Positions 16,148 to 25,913 of a stretch of 64,000 bases of DNA are shown piece after piece. Position 1 is the stretch's first letter, and every line of letters starts with the position of its first letter. The DNA comes from VRUE01 sp963728835 (GTDB taxonomy: Bacteria; Actinomycetota; Thermoleophilia; Solirubrobacterales; 70-9), in the NCBI GenBank assembly GCA_963728835.1, contig CAVSKZ010000002.1, positions 248,001 through 312,000 of the forward strand, given 5' to 3'. The notes below the pieces were generated by a model. That model was not told the origin of the DNA, did no database searches, and saw nothing but the letters and a program-made list of their open reading frames with translations. A program made the position numbers and the translations under genes.

Positions 16148-17575
16148 CTACTCAAGGTTCACCATCACGTGCTTGATCTCGGTGTAGTCCTCCAGGGCGT
16201 AGACCGACAGGTCCTTGCCGTAGCCGGACTGCTTGAAGCCGCCGTGCGGCATCTCGGCGACGATCGGGATGTGGTCGTTGATCCAGACGCAGCCGAAATC
16301 CAGCGCGGCCGCGACTCGCATCGCGCGGCCGACGTCGCGGGTCCAAACCGAGGAGGCAAGCCCGTAGCGGGTCCCGTTGGCCCACTCGATCGCCTTTGCC
16401 TCGTCGGTAAAAGGCTGCACGGTGATCACCGGGCCAAAGATCTCGTCCTGGATCATCTCGTCGCCCTGCTCCAGGCCGGCGACGACCGCCGGCTCGAGGA
16501 AGAAGCCGGGCAAATCCGGCTGCGAGCCGCCGGTGACGATCTCCGCGTTGGCGGGCCTGCGCTCGAGGAAGCCCTCAACTCGCTCCCGCTGGCGGGAGGA
16601 GTTGAGCGGGCCCAGCGTCGTGTCGGCGCTCATCGTGTCGCCCAGCACCAGGCCCCTGGCTTCCTCGGCGAGTCCCCCGACGACGTCGTCGTAAACGCCC
16701 TTTGAGGCGAGAACTCGGGTGGCGGCGGTGCAGTCCTGGCCGGCGTTGTAGTAGCCGGTCCCGGCGATGGTCTCCATCGCCGCCTCCATGTCGGCGTCGT
16801 CGAAGATCACAACCGGCGCCTTGCCGCCAAGCTCGAGGTGGACCCGCTTCAGCGAGTCCGCCGCCGCCTTGGCGATCCACTTGCCGGTGGGGGGAGAGCC
16901 GGTCAGGCAGACCATCGCCACGTCGGGGTGGGTGACAAGCTCCGCCCCGGTCGGCTCGCCGTGGCCCCCGATCGCGTTGAAGACGCCCGCCGGCAGGATC
17001 TCGGCGCACCACTCGGCGAAGAGCAGCGTGGTCAGCGGCGTCGTCTCGGCCGGCTTCATCACCACGGTGTTGCCGGTGGCGAGCGCCGGGCCGATCTTCC
17101 AGATCGCCATCATCAGCGGGTAGTTCCAGGGCGTGATCTGACCGACCACGCCGATCGGCTCGCGGCGGATGAAGGACGTGCGCCCCTCCATGTACTCGCC
17201 GGCGGCACGGCCCTCCATGGTGCGAGCCGCCCCGGCGAAGAAGCGCAGCTGGTCTGCCATCACCGGGATTTCGTCCTCGACCACGGCGCCGCGCGGCTTG
17301 CCCGCGTCGGCGGACTCGAGGTCGGCGATCTCCTCGCCTCGCTCCTCGATCAGGTCGGCCATCCGCAGCAGGGCACGCGCCCGTTCGCCTGGGGGGGTCG
17401 CCGCCCAGCCCGGGAAGGCGGCCTTCGCCGCCGCCACCGCCGCGTCGACGTCGGGCTTGGTCGAGAGCGGAGCCTCGGCGATCGCCTCGCCGGTGGCCGG
17501 GTTGACGACCTCCTCCGTGCCGCCCTCGGCCGGGTCGACCGCCTTGCCGCCGATGAAGTTCTTCAGCTTTCTCAT
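16148..17575 (-). CDS. Aminobutyraldehyde/betaine-aldehyde-type NAD(P)-dependent aldehyde dehydrogenase
   Basis: 475 residues. The order is that of class 9/10 ALDHs: ITPWNYPLMMAIWKIGPALA (cofactor region), LTGSPPTGKWIA, catalytic glutamate in HLELGGKAP, and catalytic cysteine in NAGQDCTAATR, followed by EIFGPV. It oxidises an aminoaldehyde such as 4-aminobutanal, the product expected from the aminotransferase or amine oxidase nearby. ATG 17575 overlaps the alanine dehydrogenase stop (ATGA), so it is in one operon with ald and the PucR gene. Confidence 0.88.
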   Translation of the reverse strand: MRKLKNFIGGKAVDPAEGGTEEVVNPATGEAIAEAPLSTKPDVDAAVAAAKAAFPGWAATPPGERARALLRMADLIEERGEEIADLESADAGKPRGAVVEDEIPVMADQLRFFAGAARTMEGRAAGEYMEGRTSFIRREPIGVVGQITPWNYPLMMAIWKIGPALATGNTVVMKPAETTPLTTLLFAEWCAEILPAGVFNAIGGHGEPTGAELVTHPDVAMVCLTGSPPTGKWIAKAAADSLKRVHLELGGKAPVVIFDDADMEAAMETIAGTGYYNAGQDCTAATRVLASKGVYDDVVGGLAEEARGLVLGDTMSADTTLGPLNSSRQRERVEGFLERRPANAEIVTGGSQPDLPGFFLEPAVVAGLEQGDEMIQDEIFGPVITVQPFTDEAKAIEWANGTRYGLASSVWTRDVGRAMRVAAALDFGCVWINDHIPIVAEMPHGGFKQSGYGKDLSVYALEDYTEIKHVMVNLE

Positions 17576-18705
17576 CTCGCCTCCAGTCGAATTGTCAGCG
17601 CGTCCTCTACGGGGACGCAGGTCATGCCTACGCCGTCGGCGACCGCCGGGTGGGTGACCGCGCCGGCGGCGACGTTGACTCCCGGGCGCAGGCCCGGATC
17701 GCGCCGGATCGCGCCGGCGACTCCCTCGTCGGCGAGGGCGATCGCATAGGGCAGGGTCGCGTTGGTGAGGGCATGGGTCGAGGTGATCGGCACCGCGCCG
17801 GGCATGTTGGCGACGCAGTAGTGGGTGATCCCGTCGACCTCGAAGGTCGGGTCGCGATGGGTCGTCGGGTGCGAGGTCTCGAAGCAGCCGCCCTGGTCGA
17901 TGGCGACGTCGACCAGCACCGCGCCGGGCTTCATCAGCGCCAGCTGCTCGCGGCGCACGACGAAGGGCGCGCGGGCGCCGTGGACGAGCACCGCGCCGAT
18001 CACCAGGTCGGCGCGGGGCAGCATCTCCTCAACCGCCAGCGTGGTCGAGTAGACGGTCGAGCAGCTGCCGGCGAAATCGGCCTCCAGCTCGCGCAGCCGG
18101 TCGATCGACTTGTCGAAGACGAAGACGTCCGCCCCCATCCCGATCGCGATGAAGGCCGCGTTCATCCCGACCACGCCGCCGCCGATCACCATCACGTTGG
18201 CGGCGGCGACGCCGGGCACGCCGCCGAGCAGGATGCCGCGGCCCCCGAGCGGCTTCTCGAGCATGAAGGCGCCGGCCTGGGTGGCGATCTTGCCGGCGAT
18301 CTCGCTCATCGGGGCCAGCAGCGGCAGGCGCCCGCGCGCGTCCTCGACCGTCTCGTAGGCGACGCAGGTGGCGCCGGACTCGCAGAGGCCGCGGGTCAGC
18401 TCGGGGTCGGGGGCGAGGTGCAGGTAGGTGAAGAGGAGCTGGCCGGGGCGCAGCATCTCGACCTCGGCCGGCTGGGGCTCCTTCACCTTGATCACCATCT
18501 CCGCCTCGGAGAAGACAGAGGCGGCGCCGGGGACGATGCGGGCGCCCTGGGCTTCGTACTCGGCGTCGGAGATCGCGCTGCCGGACCCGGCGCCGGCCTC
18601 GACCAGCACCTCGTGGCCGTGCTCGGCCATCTCCCGCACCCCGGCCGGCGTGATCGCGACCCGGTGCTCGTCCGGCTTGATCTCTGCGGGAACCCCGACC
18701 CTCAC
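17572..18705 (-). CDS. ald: Alanine dehydrogenase
   Basis: 377 residues from GTG 18705, overlapping the upstream stop (GTGA). Conserved family landmarks: VGVPAEIKPDEHRVAITP at the N-terminus, substrate lysine in VIKVKEPQPAE, histidine in YLHLAPD, the NAD motif GGGVVGMNAA, and aspartate in DVAIDQGG. It interconverts alanine with pyruvate, ammonia and NADH. Its place next to a pyruvate-linked aminotransferase suggests it regenerates pyruvate from the alanine made during amine transamination; this is inference. Confidence 0.93.
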   Translation of the reverse strand: MRVGVPAEIKPDEHRVAITPAGVREMAEHGHEVLVEAGAGSGSAISDAEYEAQGARIVPGAASVFSEAEMVIKVKEPQPAEVEMLRPGQLLFTYLHLAPDPELTRGLCESGATCVAYETVEDARGRLPLLAPMSEIAGKIATQAGAFMLEKPLGGRGILLGGVPGVAAANVMVIGGGVVGMNAAFIAIGMGADVFVFDKSIDRLRELEADFAGSCSTVYSTTLAVEEMLPRADLVIGAVLVHGARAPFVVRREQLALMKPGAVLVDVAIDQGGCFETSHPTTHRDPTFEVDGITHYCVANMPGAVPITSTHALTNATLPYAIALADEGVAGAIRRDPGLRPGVNVAAGAVTHPAVADGVGMTCVPVEDALTIRLEAR

Positions 18706-20258
18706 GTCACCAGCTCCCGTGCTCTGAGCGCCAGCCAGAACTCGATCCGGTCGTGGGCGCGCGAGAGGTCGCGGCCAGTCAGGTCCTCGACTTTGCGCAT
18801 CCGGTAGCGCAGCGTGTGGCGGTGGCAGTAGACCTCGCGAGCGGCCTTCTCCCACTGGCCGTTCTGCTCGATGAACGCCTCCAGCGAGCGCAGCAACTCG
18901 CCGCCGTAGTCCTCGTCGCCCTCCTCGATCGGGCCGAGCACGCTGTCGCAGTAGAGCTTCAGCGCCTCGTCGTCCTGGATCGAGAGCAGCAGGGTGAAGG
19001 CACCGAGATCGCGCCAGGAGGCCACCTCGGGCGCGCTGCCGTTGCCGATCGCGGTCGCCTCGAGGGCGCAGCGAGCCTCGTGGAAGGAGTGCCGCAGGTT
19101 CTCTGGCGGCGCCGGCCGGCTGGCGGCGGCGCGGACCGCGCCCCGGTCCTTGACCAGGGCACGGCGGGCCTCGGCGGCGAGGTCGACCGGGTCGCGGTCG
19201 GCGGCGTCGACGACCGCGCAGAGCAGCTCGCGACGACCGCTGGTGTGCGGCGCGACGACGGCGGGGCAGGCGTCTGCGGCCAGAGCCCGCTCGAGCGCCG
19301 GCTCGGCGGCGGCCGGGTCGTCGAGGTCGAAGACCAGCACCGCGGCCTCGTCTCCGATCCCGAAGGGCTCGAGGCGGCGGCGCAGCTCGGTCGGGTCGAG
19401 GCGGCCGCCCAGCGCCCCGGCGAGGACGTCGCCGGCGAGGCGCCGCTCGGTCTCGCTCGCGACCCGGCGCCGCATCAGCTCCAGGGCGACGACGGCCACC
19501 GCCTGCTGCAGGATCAGCCGCTCGAAGTCGCCGAGGCCGCCCGAGTCGCGGACGATCACCACCCACGCCTGCGGGGGGCCGCCGCCCGGAGAGATCACCG
19601 GGTGGGCGAGGGCGCGTCCGGCGACCGCCGAATGGGAGGGGACGAACGGGTGGCCGTCGGCGGTGTGAGTGAGCGCTTCTTCGCGGATCGCGTTCACGGT
19701 CTCGGCCGAGAGCTGGCGGCGGAAGGCGCGGCCGGCCAGGCGCTCGCCGCGGCCGCCGAGGATCGCCACGGTGCCGCCGACCGCGGAGGAGATGGTCGCC
19801 ACGATCTCCTCCAGCCCGCGCTCTTCCAGGACCAGCCGCTCGAGTCGCCGCTGCACCGCGATGCCGCGCTGCAGCACCTCGTACTGCTCGTTGACGAGAC
19901 GGGCGAAGGCCTTCTCGGTGATCGCGATGAACGGGACCGAGTAGGGGACCTCGAAGAGCGGGAATCCACGTTTGCGCGCCTCCTCGACCATGGCTTTGGG
20001 CAGCTTGTCGTGGCTGAAGCCGGTGCCGACGCCCAGCCCGGCCAGGTTGCTGTCGGCGAGCAGCCGGATGAAGGCGCGCTGCTTGGCCGCGGAGGTGAGC
20101 GGGATCCCCGTGGTCAGCATCAGCTCGCCGCCCGAGAGCCACGGCGTCGGGTCCTCGAGCTCGGAGATGTGGACCCAGCGCACCGGCGCTTCGGCCGCGT
20201 CGGCGCCGGCCACGAGCTCGAGGTCTAGTTCGTCGAGCAGGCTTTGGACGGTCAGCAT
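18702..20258 (-). CDS. PucR/CdaR-family transcriptional regulator
   Basis: 518 residues. The N-terminal PucR domain (about 1-120) has LTVQSLLDELDLELVAGAD and the ISELEDPTPWLSGGELMLTTG core. A GGDEF-like middle and a C-terminal PucR helix-turn-helix follow (VYCHRHTLRYRMRKVEDLTG near 475-495). Such proteins activate amine, purine or polyamine catabolic genes in response to substrate. It is in one operon with ald and the aldehyde dehydrogenase, and follows the aminotransferase gene by 8 bp, so it likely controls this cluster. Confidence 0.88.
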   Translation of the reverse strand: MLTVQSLLDELDLELVAGADAAEAPVRWVHISELEDPTPWLSGGELMLTTGIPLTSAAKQRAFIRLLADSNLAGLGVGTGFSHDKLPKAMVEEARKRGFPLFEVPYSVPFIAITEKAFARLVNEQYEVLQRGIAVQRRLERLVLEERGLEEIVATISSAVGGTVAILGGRGERLAGRAFRRQLSAETVNAIREEALTHTADGHPFVPSHSAVAGRALAHPVISPGGGPPQAWVVIVRDSGGLGDFERLILQQAVAVVALELMRRRVASETERRLAGDVLAGALGGRLDPTELRRRLEPFGIGDEAAVLVFDLDDPAAAEPALERALAADACPAVVAPHTSGRRELLCAVVDAADRDPVDLAAEARRALVKDRGAVRAAASRPAPPENLRHSFHEARCALEATAIGNGSAPEVASWRDLGAFTLLLSIQDDEALKLYCDSVLGPIEEGDEDYGGELLRSLEAFIEQNGQWEKAAREVYCHRHTLRYRMRKVEDLTGRDLSRAHDRIEFWLALRARELVT

Positions 20259-20266
20259 GAGTGCGC

Positions 20267-21655
20267 CTACCGCCGAACCCGCTTCCAGGCCTCGCCCAGC
20301 ACCGCGTGCAGGGCGTCGTGGATCTCCTCGAACTGCTCGCTGCCGGCGATCAGCGGCGGTGCCAGCTGCACCACCGGGTCACCGCGATCGTCGGCGCGGC
20401 AGATCAGCCCGCGCCTGTAGAGCTCACCGGAGAGGAAGCCACGCAGAAGCTCCTCGGACTCCTCGTCGCTGAAGCCCTCCTTGGTCTCGCGGTCCTTGAC
20501 CAGCTCGATCGCGTGGAAGTAGCCGGCGCCGCGCACGTCCCCCACGATCGGGATGTCGTGCAGGGTCTCCAGCATCTGGCGGAACTCGCCTTCCTTGGCG
20601 AGGACGTGGCCGCAGAGGTCCTCGCGCTCGAAGACGTCGAGGTTGGCCATCGCCACCGCCGAGGCCAGTGGGTGGCCGGCGAAGGTGAAGCCGTGGGCGA
20701 AAGAGGCATCCCCCTGCATGAACGGGGCGGCCACCGCGTCGGAGGCGATCACCGCGCCCATCGGGACGTACGCCGACGTCATGGCCTTGGCAAGGGTGAC
20801 GATGTCGGGCATGTAGCCGAACCGTTCGCAGCCGAAGTAATGGCCGAGGCGCCCCCAGGCGCAGATCACCTCGTCGGAGATCATCAGCACGTCGTAGCGG
20901 TCGCAGATCTCGCGCACTCGCTCGAAGTAGCCCTCGGGCGGGACGAAGCAACCGCCGGCGTTCTGGACTGGCTCGAGGATCACGGCGGCCACGGTCTCCG
21001 GCCCCTCGAACTGGATCCGCTCCTCGATCGCGGTCGCCGCCCAGAGCGGGTGGCGGTCCTCGGGCCAGCGGTAGACGTTGGTGTTGGGGACGTGGCAGCC
21101 GCCGGGGGTGAGCGGCTCGAACTGCGAGCGCAGCTCGGTGATCCCGGTGGCCGAAAGCGCGCCGAGCGTGGTGCCGTGGTAGGCGATCTCGCGGGCGATC
21201 ACCTTGTGCTTCTGGCCTTTGCCGAGCTCGCGGTGATAGTTGCGGGCCAGCTTCAGCGCCGACTCGACCGCCTCCGAGCCGCCCGAGGTGAAGAAGACAC
21301 GGTTGAGATCGCCTGGCGCGAGGGAGGCAAGCCTCGCGGCAAGCTCGATCGCGCGGGGATGCGCATAGCTCCACAGCGTGTAGAAGTCGAGCTCCTCGAC
21401 CTGGCGGGCCGCCGCCTCGCCCAGCTCGGTGCGGCCGTGACCGGCGTTGACGCAGAAGAGGCCGGAGAGGCCGTCGAGGTAGCGGTTGCCGTGGTCGTCG
21501 TAGACGTAGCAGCCCTCGCCGCGGGTGATGATCGGGATCTCGTGGCCTGGCCCGTAGGAGCCCATCCGCGAGAAGTGCATCCAGAGATGGCGCTGGGCGA
21601 GCTCCTGCAAGCCGGTGCCGACCTCCTGACGACTATCCGACGACGTTATGGCCAT
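20267..21655 (-). CDS. Class III PLP-dependent aminotransferase (polyamine/beta-alanine:pyruvate type)
   Basis: 462 residues, full length. Family features: GSYGPGHEIPIITRGEG, YLDGLSGLFCVNAGHGR, FFTSGGSEAVESALKLAR, the PLP aspartate in LMISDEVICAWGR, and the PLP lysine in DIVTLAKAMTSAYVPMGA. It would move an amino group from putrescine, spermidine or another omega-amine to pyruvate. The neighbours (Pot transporter, aminoaldehyde dehydrogenase, Ald) fit a SpuC-like role; a beta-alanine or GABA role cannot be excluded. Confidence 0.88.
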   Translation of the reverse strand: MAITSSDSRQEVGTGLQELAQRHLWMHFSRMGSYGPGHEIPIITRGEGCYVYDDHGNRYLDGLSGLFCVNAGHGRTELGEAAARQVEELDFYTLWSYAHPRAIELAARLASLAPGDLNRVFFTSGGSEAVESALKLARNYHRELGKGQKHKVIAREIAYHGTTLGALSATGITELRSQFEPLTPGGCHVPNTNVYRWPEDRHPLWAATAIEERIQFEGPETVAAVILEPVQNAGGCFVPPEGYFERVREICDRYDVLMISDEVICAWGRLGHYFGCERFGYMPDIVTLAKAMTSAYVPMGAVIASDAVAAPFMQGDASFAHGFTFAGHPLASAVAMANLDVFEREDLCGHVLAKEGEFRQMLETLHDIPIVGDVRGAGYFHAIELVKDRETKEGFSDEESEELLRGFLSGELYRRGLICRADDRGDPVVQLAPPLIAGSEQFEEIHDALHAVLGEAWKRVRR

Positions 21656-21760
21656 CTATCGGCTCCTCTCACTTGGGCTTGCCTACGACAGTATGGACAA
21701 AGCTAGACCCAGGATAGAGCAAGCGCAAGTTGCCAATGGGTATAAGGAACACATAACTCT

Positions 21761-21775
21761 TATACAGTTCGTATA
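21761..21775. promoter_or_regulatory. Inverted repeat in the divergent aminotransferase/Pot promoter region
   Basis: TATAC, a 5-bp centre, GTATA. It lies in an AT-rich 158-bp gap between divergent operons, 39 bp before the Pot ATPase start. A regulator site, for example for the PucR protein, is possible; the pattern alone cannot prove it. Confidence 0.35.
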
Positions 21776-21813
21776 GGGTCAGTCCTAGTGCGGAGAGTTA
21801 CGATATAGCCAAC

Positions 21814-23022
21814 TTGGCGCAACCTGGCAACACGGAGCACGAGACGAAAAACAGTGGCCCTAGCGTCGAGATGGTCGGCGTAAGCAAGCGCTTCGGCGAC
21901 CTCCTCGCGGTAGACGACCTCAGCCTCGACCTCGCTTCCGGGGAGTTCTTCACCCTGCTCGGGCCGAGCGGCTGCGGCAAGACGACGACGCTGCGGATGA
22001 TCGCCGGCTTCGAGCAGCCCAGCGCAGGGGAGGTCCGCATCGAGGGCACCGACGTCGCCGGGCTCCCTCCCCACAAGCGCCCGACCAACACGGTCTTCCA
22101 GAGCTACGCCCTCTTCCCCCACCTCAGCGTCGAAGACAACGTCGCCTTCGGGCTGAAGCGCAAGCGAGTCCCCAGGGAGGAGATCGGCCCACGCGTCGCC
22201 GCCGAGCTGGAGCGGGTGGGGCTCAGCGCCGAGGCGAAGCGGCGTCCGGCGCAGCTCTCCGGCGGCATGCAGCAGCGGGTGGCGCTGGCGCGGGCGCTGG
22301 TCAACCTGCCAAAGGTGCTGCTGCTCGACGAGCCGCTCGGCGCCCTCGACCTGAAGCTGCGCAAGGGGCTGCAGATCGAGCTGAAGCGAATCCAGCGCGA
22401 GGTCGGGATCACCTTCGTCTACGTCACCCACGACCAGGAGGAGGCGCTGACGATGAGCGACCGGATCGCGGTGATGAATCAGGGCCGGGTCGAACAGGTC
22501 GGCGGCCCCGAGGAGGTCTACGAGCGGCCGGCGACCACCTTCGTCGCCGGCTTCATCGGCGTCTCGAACCTGATGCCGGCGACGGTGACCGGCGAAGGGG
22601 AGGTGCGGCTCGACCAGGGACCGACTCTGCATTCGGACACCGCCGGCCTGGCCACCGGCACGCGCTGCTACGCGGTCGTGCGACCGGAGAAGCTGCGCAT
22701 CGACGCGGCGGCCAAAGGGGCGCCGCAATCCGACGGCCTGCCGCGGGTCGGGGGCGTCGTCGAGAGCTCGGTCTACCTCGGCACCGCGACGCAAATCGTC
22801 GTCGACCTCGGCGAAGCGGTGCGGATGACCGTGCTGGTGCCGAACGCCAGCGACGCCGAGCGCCAGGAGCTTCCGGGGGGCGGGGTGCGGGTAGAGCTTT
22901 TTTGGGAGCCCGAGCACATGCACGTGGTTCGGGATTCCGACGAAGGCGAGACGAGCTTGGGTACGCAGGAGCGCCCCCGGCAAGACGACGCCGAACTGGA
23001 AGCAACGAGAGAGGGTGGCTGA
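21814..23022 (+). CDS. potA: Spermidine/putrescine ABC transporter ATP-binding protein
   Basis: 402 residues from TTG 21814 (ATG 21871 would remove 19 residues). Walker A GPSGCGKTT near 52-60, signature LSGGMQQR, Walker B VLLLDEPLGALD, then H-loop YVTHDQEEA. A C-terminal TOBE domain (about 285-370) is typical of PotA/FbpC ATPases. The end is long and acidic. It drives import through the PotB/PotC permeases downstream; the stop is directly followed by the binding-protein ATG. Divergent from the aminotransferase. Confidence 0.9.
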   Translation: MAQPGNTEHETKNSGPSVEMVGVSKRFGDLLAVDDLSLDLASGEFFTLLGPSGCGKTTTLRMIAGFEQPSAGEVRIEGTDVAGLPPHKRPTNTVFQSYALFPHLSVEDNVAFGLKRKRVPREEIGPRVAAELERVGLSAEAKRRPAQLSGGMQQRVALARALVNLPKVLLLDEPLGALDLKLRKGLQIELKRIQREVGITFVYVTHDQEEALTMSDRIAVMNQGRVEQVGGPEEVYERPATTFVAGFIGVSNLMPATVTGEGEVRLDQGPTLHSDTAGLATGTRCYAVVRPEKLRIDAAAKGAPQSDGLPRVGGVVESSVYLGTATQIVVDLGEAVRMTVLVPNASDAERQELPGGGVRVELFWEPEHMHVVRDSDEGETSLGTQERPRQDDAELEATREGG

Positions 23023-23023
23023 G

Positions 23024-24174
23024 ATGCAAGGTCGAGAAAAGAATCGGCGCGGCGTGGTCGCGCTTGCCCTCGCGGTGGCGGCTGTCACCGCCGCGCTCGG
23101 CCTCGCCGCCTGCGGCGGCGACACGGTCGGCGGGGGCAGCAGCGACGAGGTGACGACGGCCGAAGCCGGCCCGGCGAGCGGCAGCCTGACGATCTCCAAC
23201 TGGCCCGGCTACATCGACCCGGGACCGAAAGGGACGGTCGCCGAGTTCGAAGACGAGACCGGCGTCAAAGTCGACTACATCGAGGACATCAACTCAAATG
23301 ACGGCTTCTTCGGCAAGCTGCAGCCGCAGCTCGAACAGGGTGAATCGGGCGGGCGCAGCATCTTCGTCGTCGCCGACTACATGGCGAAGCAGATGCATGA
23401 CCTCGGCTATCTGCAGGAGATCGACCACGCCGATCTGCCAACGGTCTTCAAAACCCTGTTGCCCAGCCTCGAGAGCCCGGGATTCGACCCGGAACGCAAG
23501 TTCTCGGTGCCGTGGCAGGGCGGCATGACCGGGATCTGGGTCGACACCTCCAAGGCGCCCGAGATCCGCTCGGTCAACGACCTCTTCGACCCGAAATACA
23601 AGGGCAAGGTGACGATGCTGGACGAACTGCGCGAAACGCCGGCGCTGGTGATGCTCGCCGAAGGCGTCGACCCGGCGCAGGCGAGCGCCGATCAGTGGCT
23701 CGACGCGATCGACAAACTCAAGGCGACGCCGCCGACTCCGGGCAGATCCGCCGATTTACCGGCAACGAGTACACCGAGGACCTCACCGCCGGCAACATCG
23801 TCGCCGCGATCGGCTGGTCGGGCGACGCCTCGCTGATCGAAAACGAGAACGCCGAATGGCGGATGCCGACCGAGGGTTGCACGAGGTGGTCGGAAAACAT
23901 GGTGATCCCGGTCGGCGCCCCCAACACCGCGGCGGCGCTCGCCTGGATGGACTTCGTCTACCGGCCCGAGGTGGCGAGCGACATAACCGAATACGTCGAA
24001 TACATCTCGCCAGTGCAGGGCGTAAAGGAGCTCCTCGAGAAACGAGGGTCGGAGCTCGCGGAGAGCGAGATCGTCTTCCCGACCGAAGAGTTCACCCGCA
24101 ACTGCACGGGCCAGAACACGCCGCCGGACCTGGAACGGGTCAACGAGGCCTGGCAGGACGTGCTGACCGGGTGA
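23024..24174 (+). CDS. potD: PotD-like polyamine-binding lipoprotein, frameshifted
   Basis: A lipoprotein signal with lipobox LAAC lies at about residues 23-31. The N-lobe has ISNWPGYIDPG, EDETGVKVDYIEDINSND and PWQGGMTGIWVD, typical of PotD/PotF. The frame from ATG 23024 ends at 23836 in nonsense, while the true C-lobe (GQIRRFTGNEYTEDL, then VAAIGWSGDASLI and ENMVIPVGAPNTAAALAWMDFVYRPEV) is in another frame up to TGA 24174. The break is near 23728-23738, where one base is missing or two are extra. Without it the product would be about 383 residues, the family size. It would deliver polyamine to PotBC. Confidence 0.82.
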
Positions 24175-24178
24175 GCCG

Positions 24179-25048
24179 ATGAGCCTGAAGCAACGCCTGG
24201 TCCCCTACTGGCTACTGGGACCAGGCCTGCTCTGGCTCATCCTCTTCTTCGTCGTGCCGATGTACTTCATGGGCGAACTCGCCCTGCGCTCTGGCTCCCT
24301 GACGAGCGGCTACACCTTCGACTGGGCGTGGTCGAACTTCCCCGACTCGCTCTCCGGCCACAGCGAGCAGATCCTCCGCTCCTTCCTCTACGCCGGTACG
24401 GCGACGGTGCTGGCGCTGCTGATCGGCTACCCGCTGGCCTACGCGATCGCCTTCCGGGCCGGCCGCTTCAAGCTGCTGCTGCTGTTCGCCGTGATCGCGC
24501 CCTTCTTCACCACCTACCTGATCCGCACGATCGCCTGGAAGACGATCCTCAGCGACTCCAGCCCGCTGGTCGGCGTGCTCGAAACCCTCAGCCTGGTTCC
24601 TCCCGACGGCCGTGTGCTGGCGACCTCGGGGGCGGTGATCGCCGGCCTCACCTACAACTTCCTCCCGTTCATGGTGCTGCCGCTCTACGCCAACCTGGAG
24701 CGGCTCGACCTGCGCCTGGTCGAAGCGGCCAAGGACCTCTACTCCTCCTCGCACCAGGCGTTCCTCAAGGTGACCCTGCCGCTGACCATGCCGGGGATCG
24801 TCGCCGGCGTCCTGCTCACCTTCATCCCCGCCTTCGGCGACTACATCAACGCGCAGCTGCTCGGCGGCACCCAGCAGGCGATGGTCGGCAACGTGATCCA
24901 GTCGCTCTACCTGAACCAGCGCGCCTACCCGGAGGCGGCCGCCCTCTCCTTCCTGATGATGGGGCTGATTCTCGCCGTCGTCACCGTCTACATCCGCTTC
25001 GCCGGCACCGGCGCCTTCCTGGGCGACGAGGAGGAGGCGAGAACCTGA
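24179..25048 (+). CDS. potB: Polyamine ABC transporter permease
   Basis: 289 residues, six predicted membrane helices, the first at about 11-30 (WLLGPGLLWLILFFVVPMY). The EAA loop that docks the ATPase is EAAKDLYSSSHQAFLKVTLP near 182-201, followed by MPGIVAGVLLTFIPAFGDY. It starts 4 bp after the binding-protein stop and ends 1 bp before the next gene, so it is part of the same operon. Confidence 0.92.
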   Translation: MSLKQRLVPYWLLGPGLLWLILFFVVPMYFMGELALRSGSLTSGYTFDWAWSNFPDSLSGHSEQILRSFLYAGTATVLALLIGYPLAYAIAFRAGRFKLLLLFAVIAPFFTTYLIRTIAWKTILSDSSPLVGVLETLSLVPPDGRVLATSGAVIAGLTYNFLPFMVLPLYANLERLDLRLVEAAKDLYSSSHQAFLKVTLPLTMPGIVAGVLLTFIPAFGDYINAQLLGGTQQAMVGNVIQSLYLNQRAYPEAAALSFLMMGLILAVVTVYIRFAGTGAFLGDEEEART

Positions 25049-25049
25049 A

Positions 25050-25913
25050 ATGGCGGTCGCCGGTCGCGCATGGAGCTGGCTGCGGCGCAACGCACTGCCG
25101 ATCTACGCCGCGCTCGCGGTCGCCTACTTGCTGATCCCGATCGTCGTCATCGCCGTCTTCTCCTTCGGCGACACGCCCAAGGGCAAGCTCACCTTCAGCC
25201 TCGACAACGGCTTCACGACCGAGTACTGGAGCTCGGCGTTCTCGATCCTGGAGCTGAACGACTCACTGCTCACGAGCCTCCGGCTTGCCGCGATCTCGAC
25301 CGCGATCTCGACCGCGATCGGGACGCTGATGGCGATCGCCCTGGTCCGTCATAAGTTCCACGGCCGGCGGGCGGCGAACCTGCTGATCGTGATCCCGATG
25401 GCGACGCCCGAGATAGTGATCGGCGCCGCGCTGCTCTCGATGTTCATCTACGCCTCGTTCGGGCTCGGCTTCACGACGCTGCTGATAGCCCACGTGATGT
25501 TCTCGATCAGCTTCGTCGTCGTAGTCGTGCGCTCGCGGCTGATCGGCTTCGACCGCCACCTCGAGGAGGCCGCTGCCGACCTCGGCGCGACGCCGCTGGC
25601 CACCTTCCGAACCGTCACCCTGCCCCTGCTCGCCCCCGGCATCCTCGCCGCCGCGCTGCTCGCCTTCTCGCTCTCGATCGACGACTTCGTCATCTCCAAC
25701 TTCAACTCGGGCACGACCGTAACCTTCCCTCTCTACGTGTACGGAGTGAGCCTGCGCGGCGTCCCGGTCCAAGTGAACGTGCTGGCGACGATGCTGTTCG
25801 CGGCAATCGCGATCGCGGTCTTGCTGGTGCTCTGGCAGCAGCGCCGGGCCGAGCGGATGGCGGCCGTGCGTCCCGAGCCGATCCCCGCCCCACCGGCCAC
25901 GGCGGCGACGTGA
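25050..25913 (+). CDS. potC: Polyamine ABC transporter permease
   Basis: 287 residues with the PotC pattern: a first helix after RRNALPIYAALAVAYLLIP, the EAA loop in EEAAADLGATPLATFRTVTL and the family segment FSLSIDDFVISNFNSG, which is characteristic of PotC. It pairs with PotB. The gene ends in a GTGA overlap with the downstream dehydrogenase, tying uptake to catabolism. Confidence 0.92.
   Translation: MAVAGRAWSWLRRNALPIYAALAVAYLLIPIVVIAVFSFGDTPKGKLTFSLDNGFTTEYWSSAFSILELNDSLLTSLRLAAISTAISTAIGTLMAIALVRHKFHGRRAANLLIVIPMATPEIVIGAALLSMFIYASFGLGFTTLLIAHVMFSISFVVVVVRSRLIGFDRHLEEAAADLGATPLATFRTVTLPLLAPGILAAALLAFSLSIDDFVISNFNSGTTVTFPLYVYGVSLRGVPVQVNVLATMLFAAIAIAVLLVLWQQRRAERMAAVRPEPIPAPPATAAT

Noticed and set aside
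14195..16705. An 836-codon plus-strand frame across the RTX gene
   Set aside because: Opposite strand to the RTX repeats; repeats of GGxGxD codons leave the complementary frame open. No ribosome-binding site or protein-like features.
17572..20142. A single 856-residue fusion of alanine dehydrogenase with an upstream part
   Set aside because: The upstream portion is the shadow of the PucR gene in another frame; the real alanine dehydrogenase begins at GTG 18705 with its conserved N-terminus.
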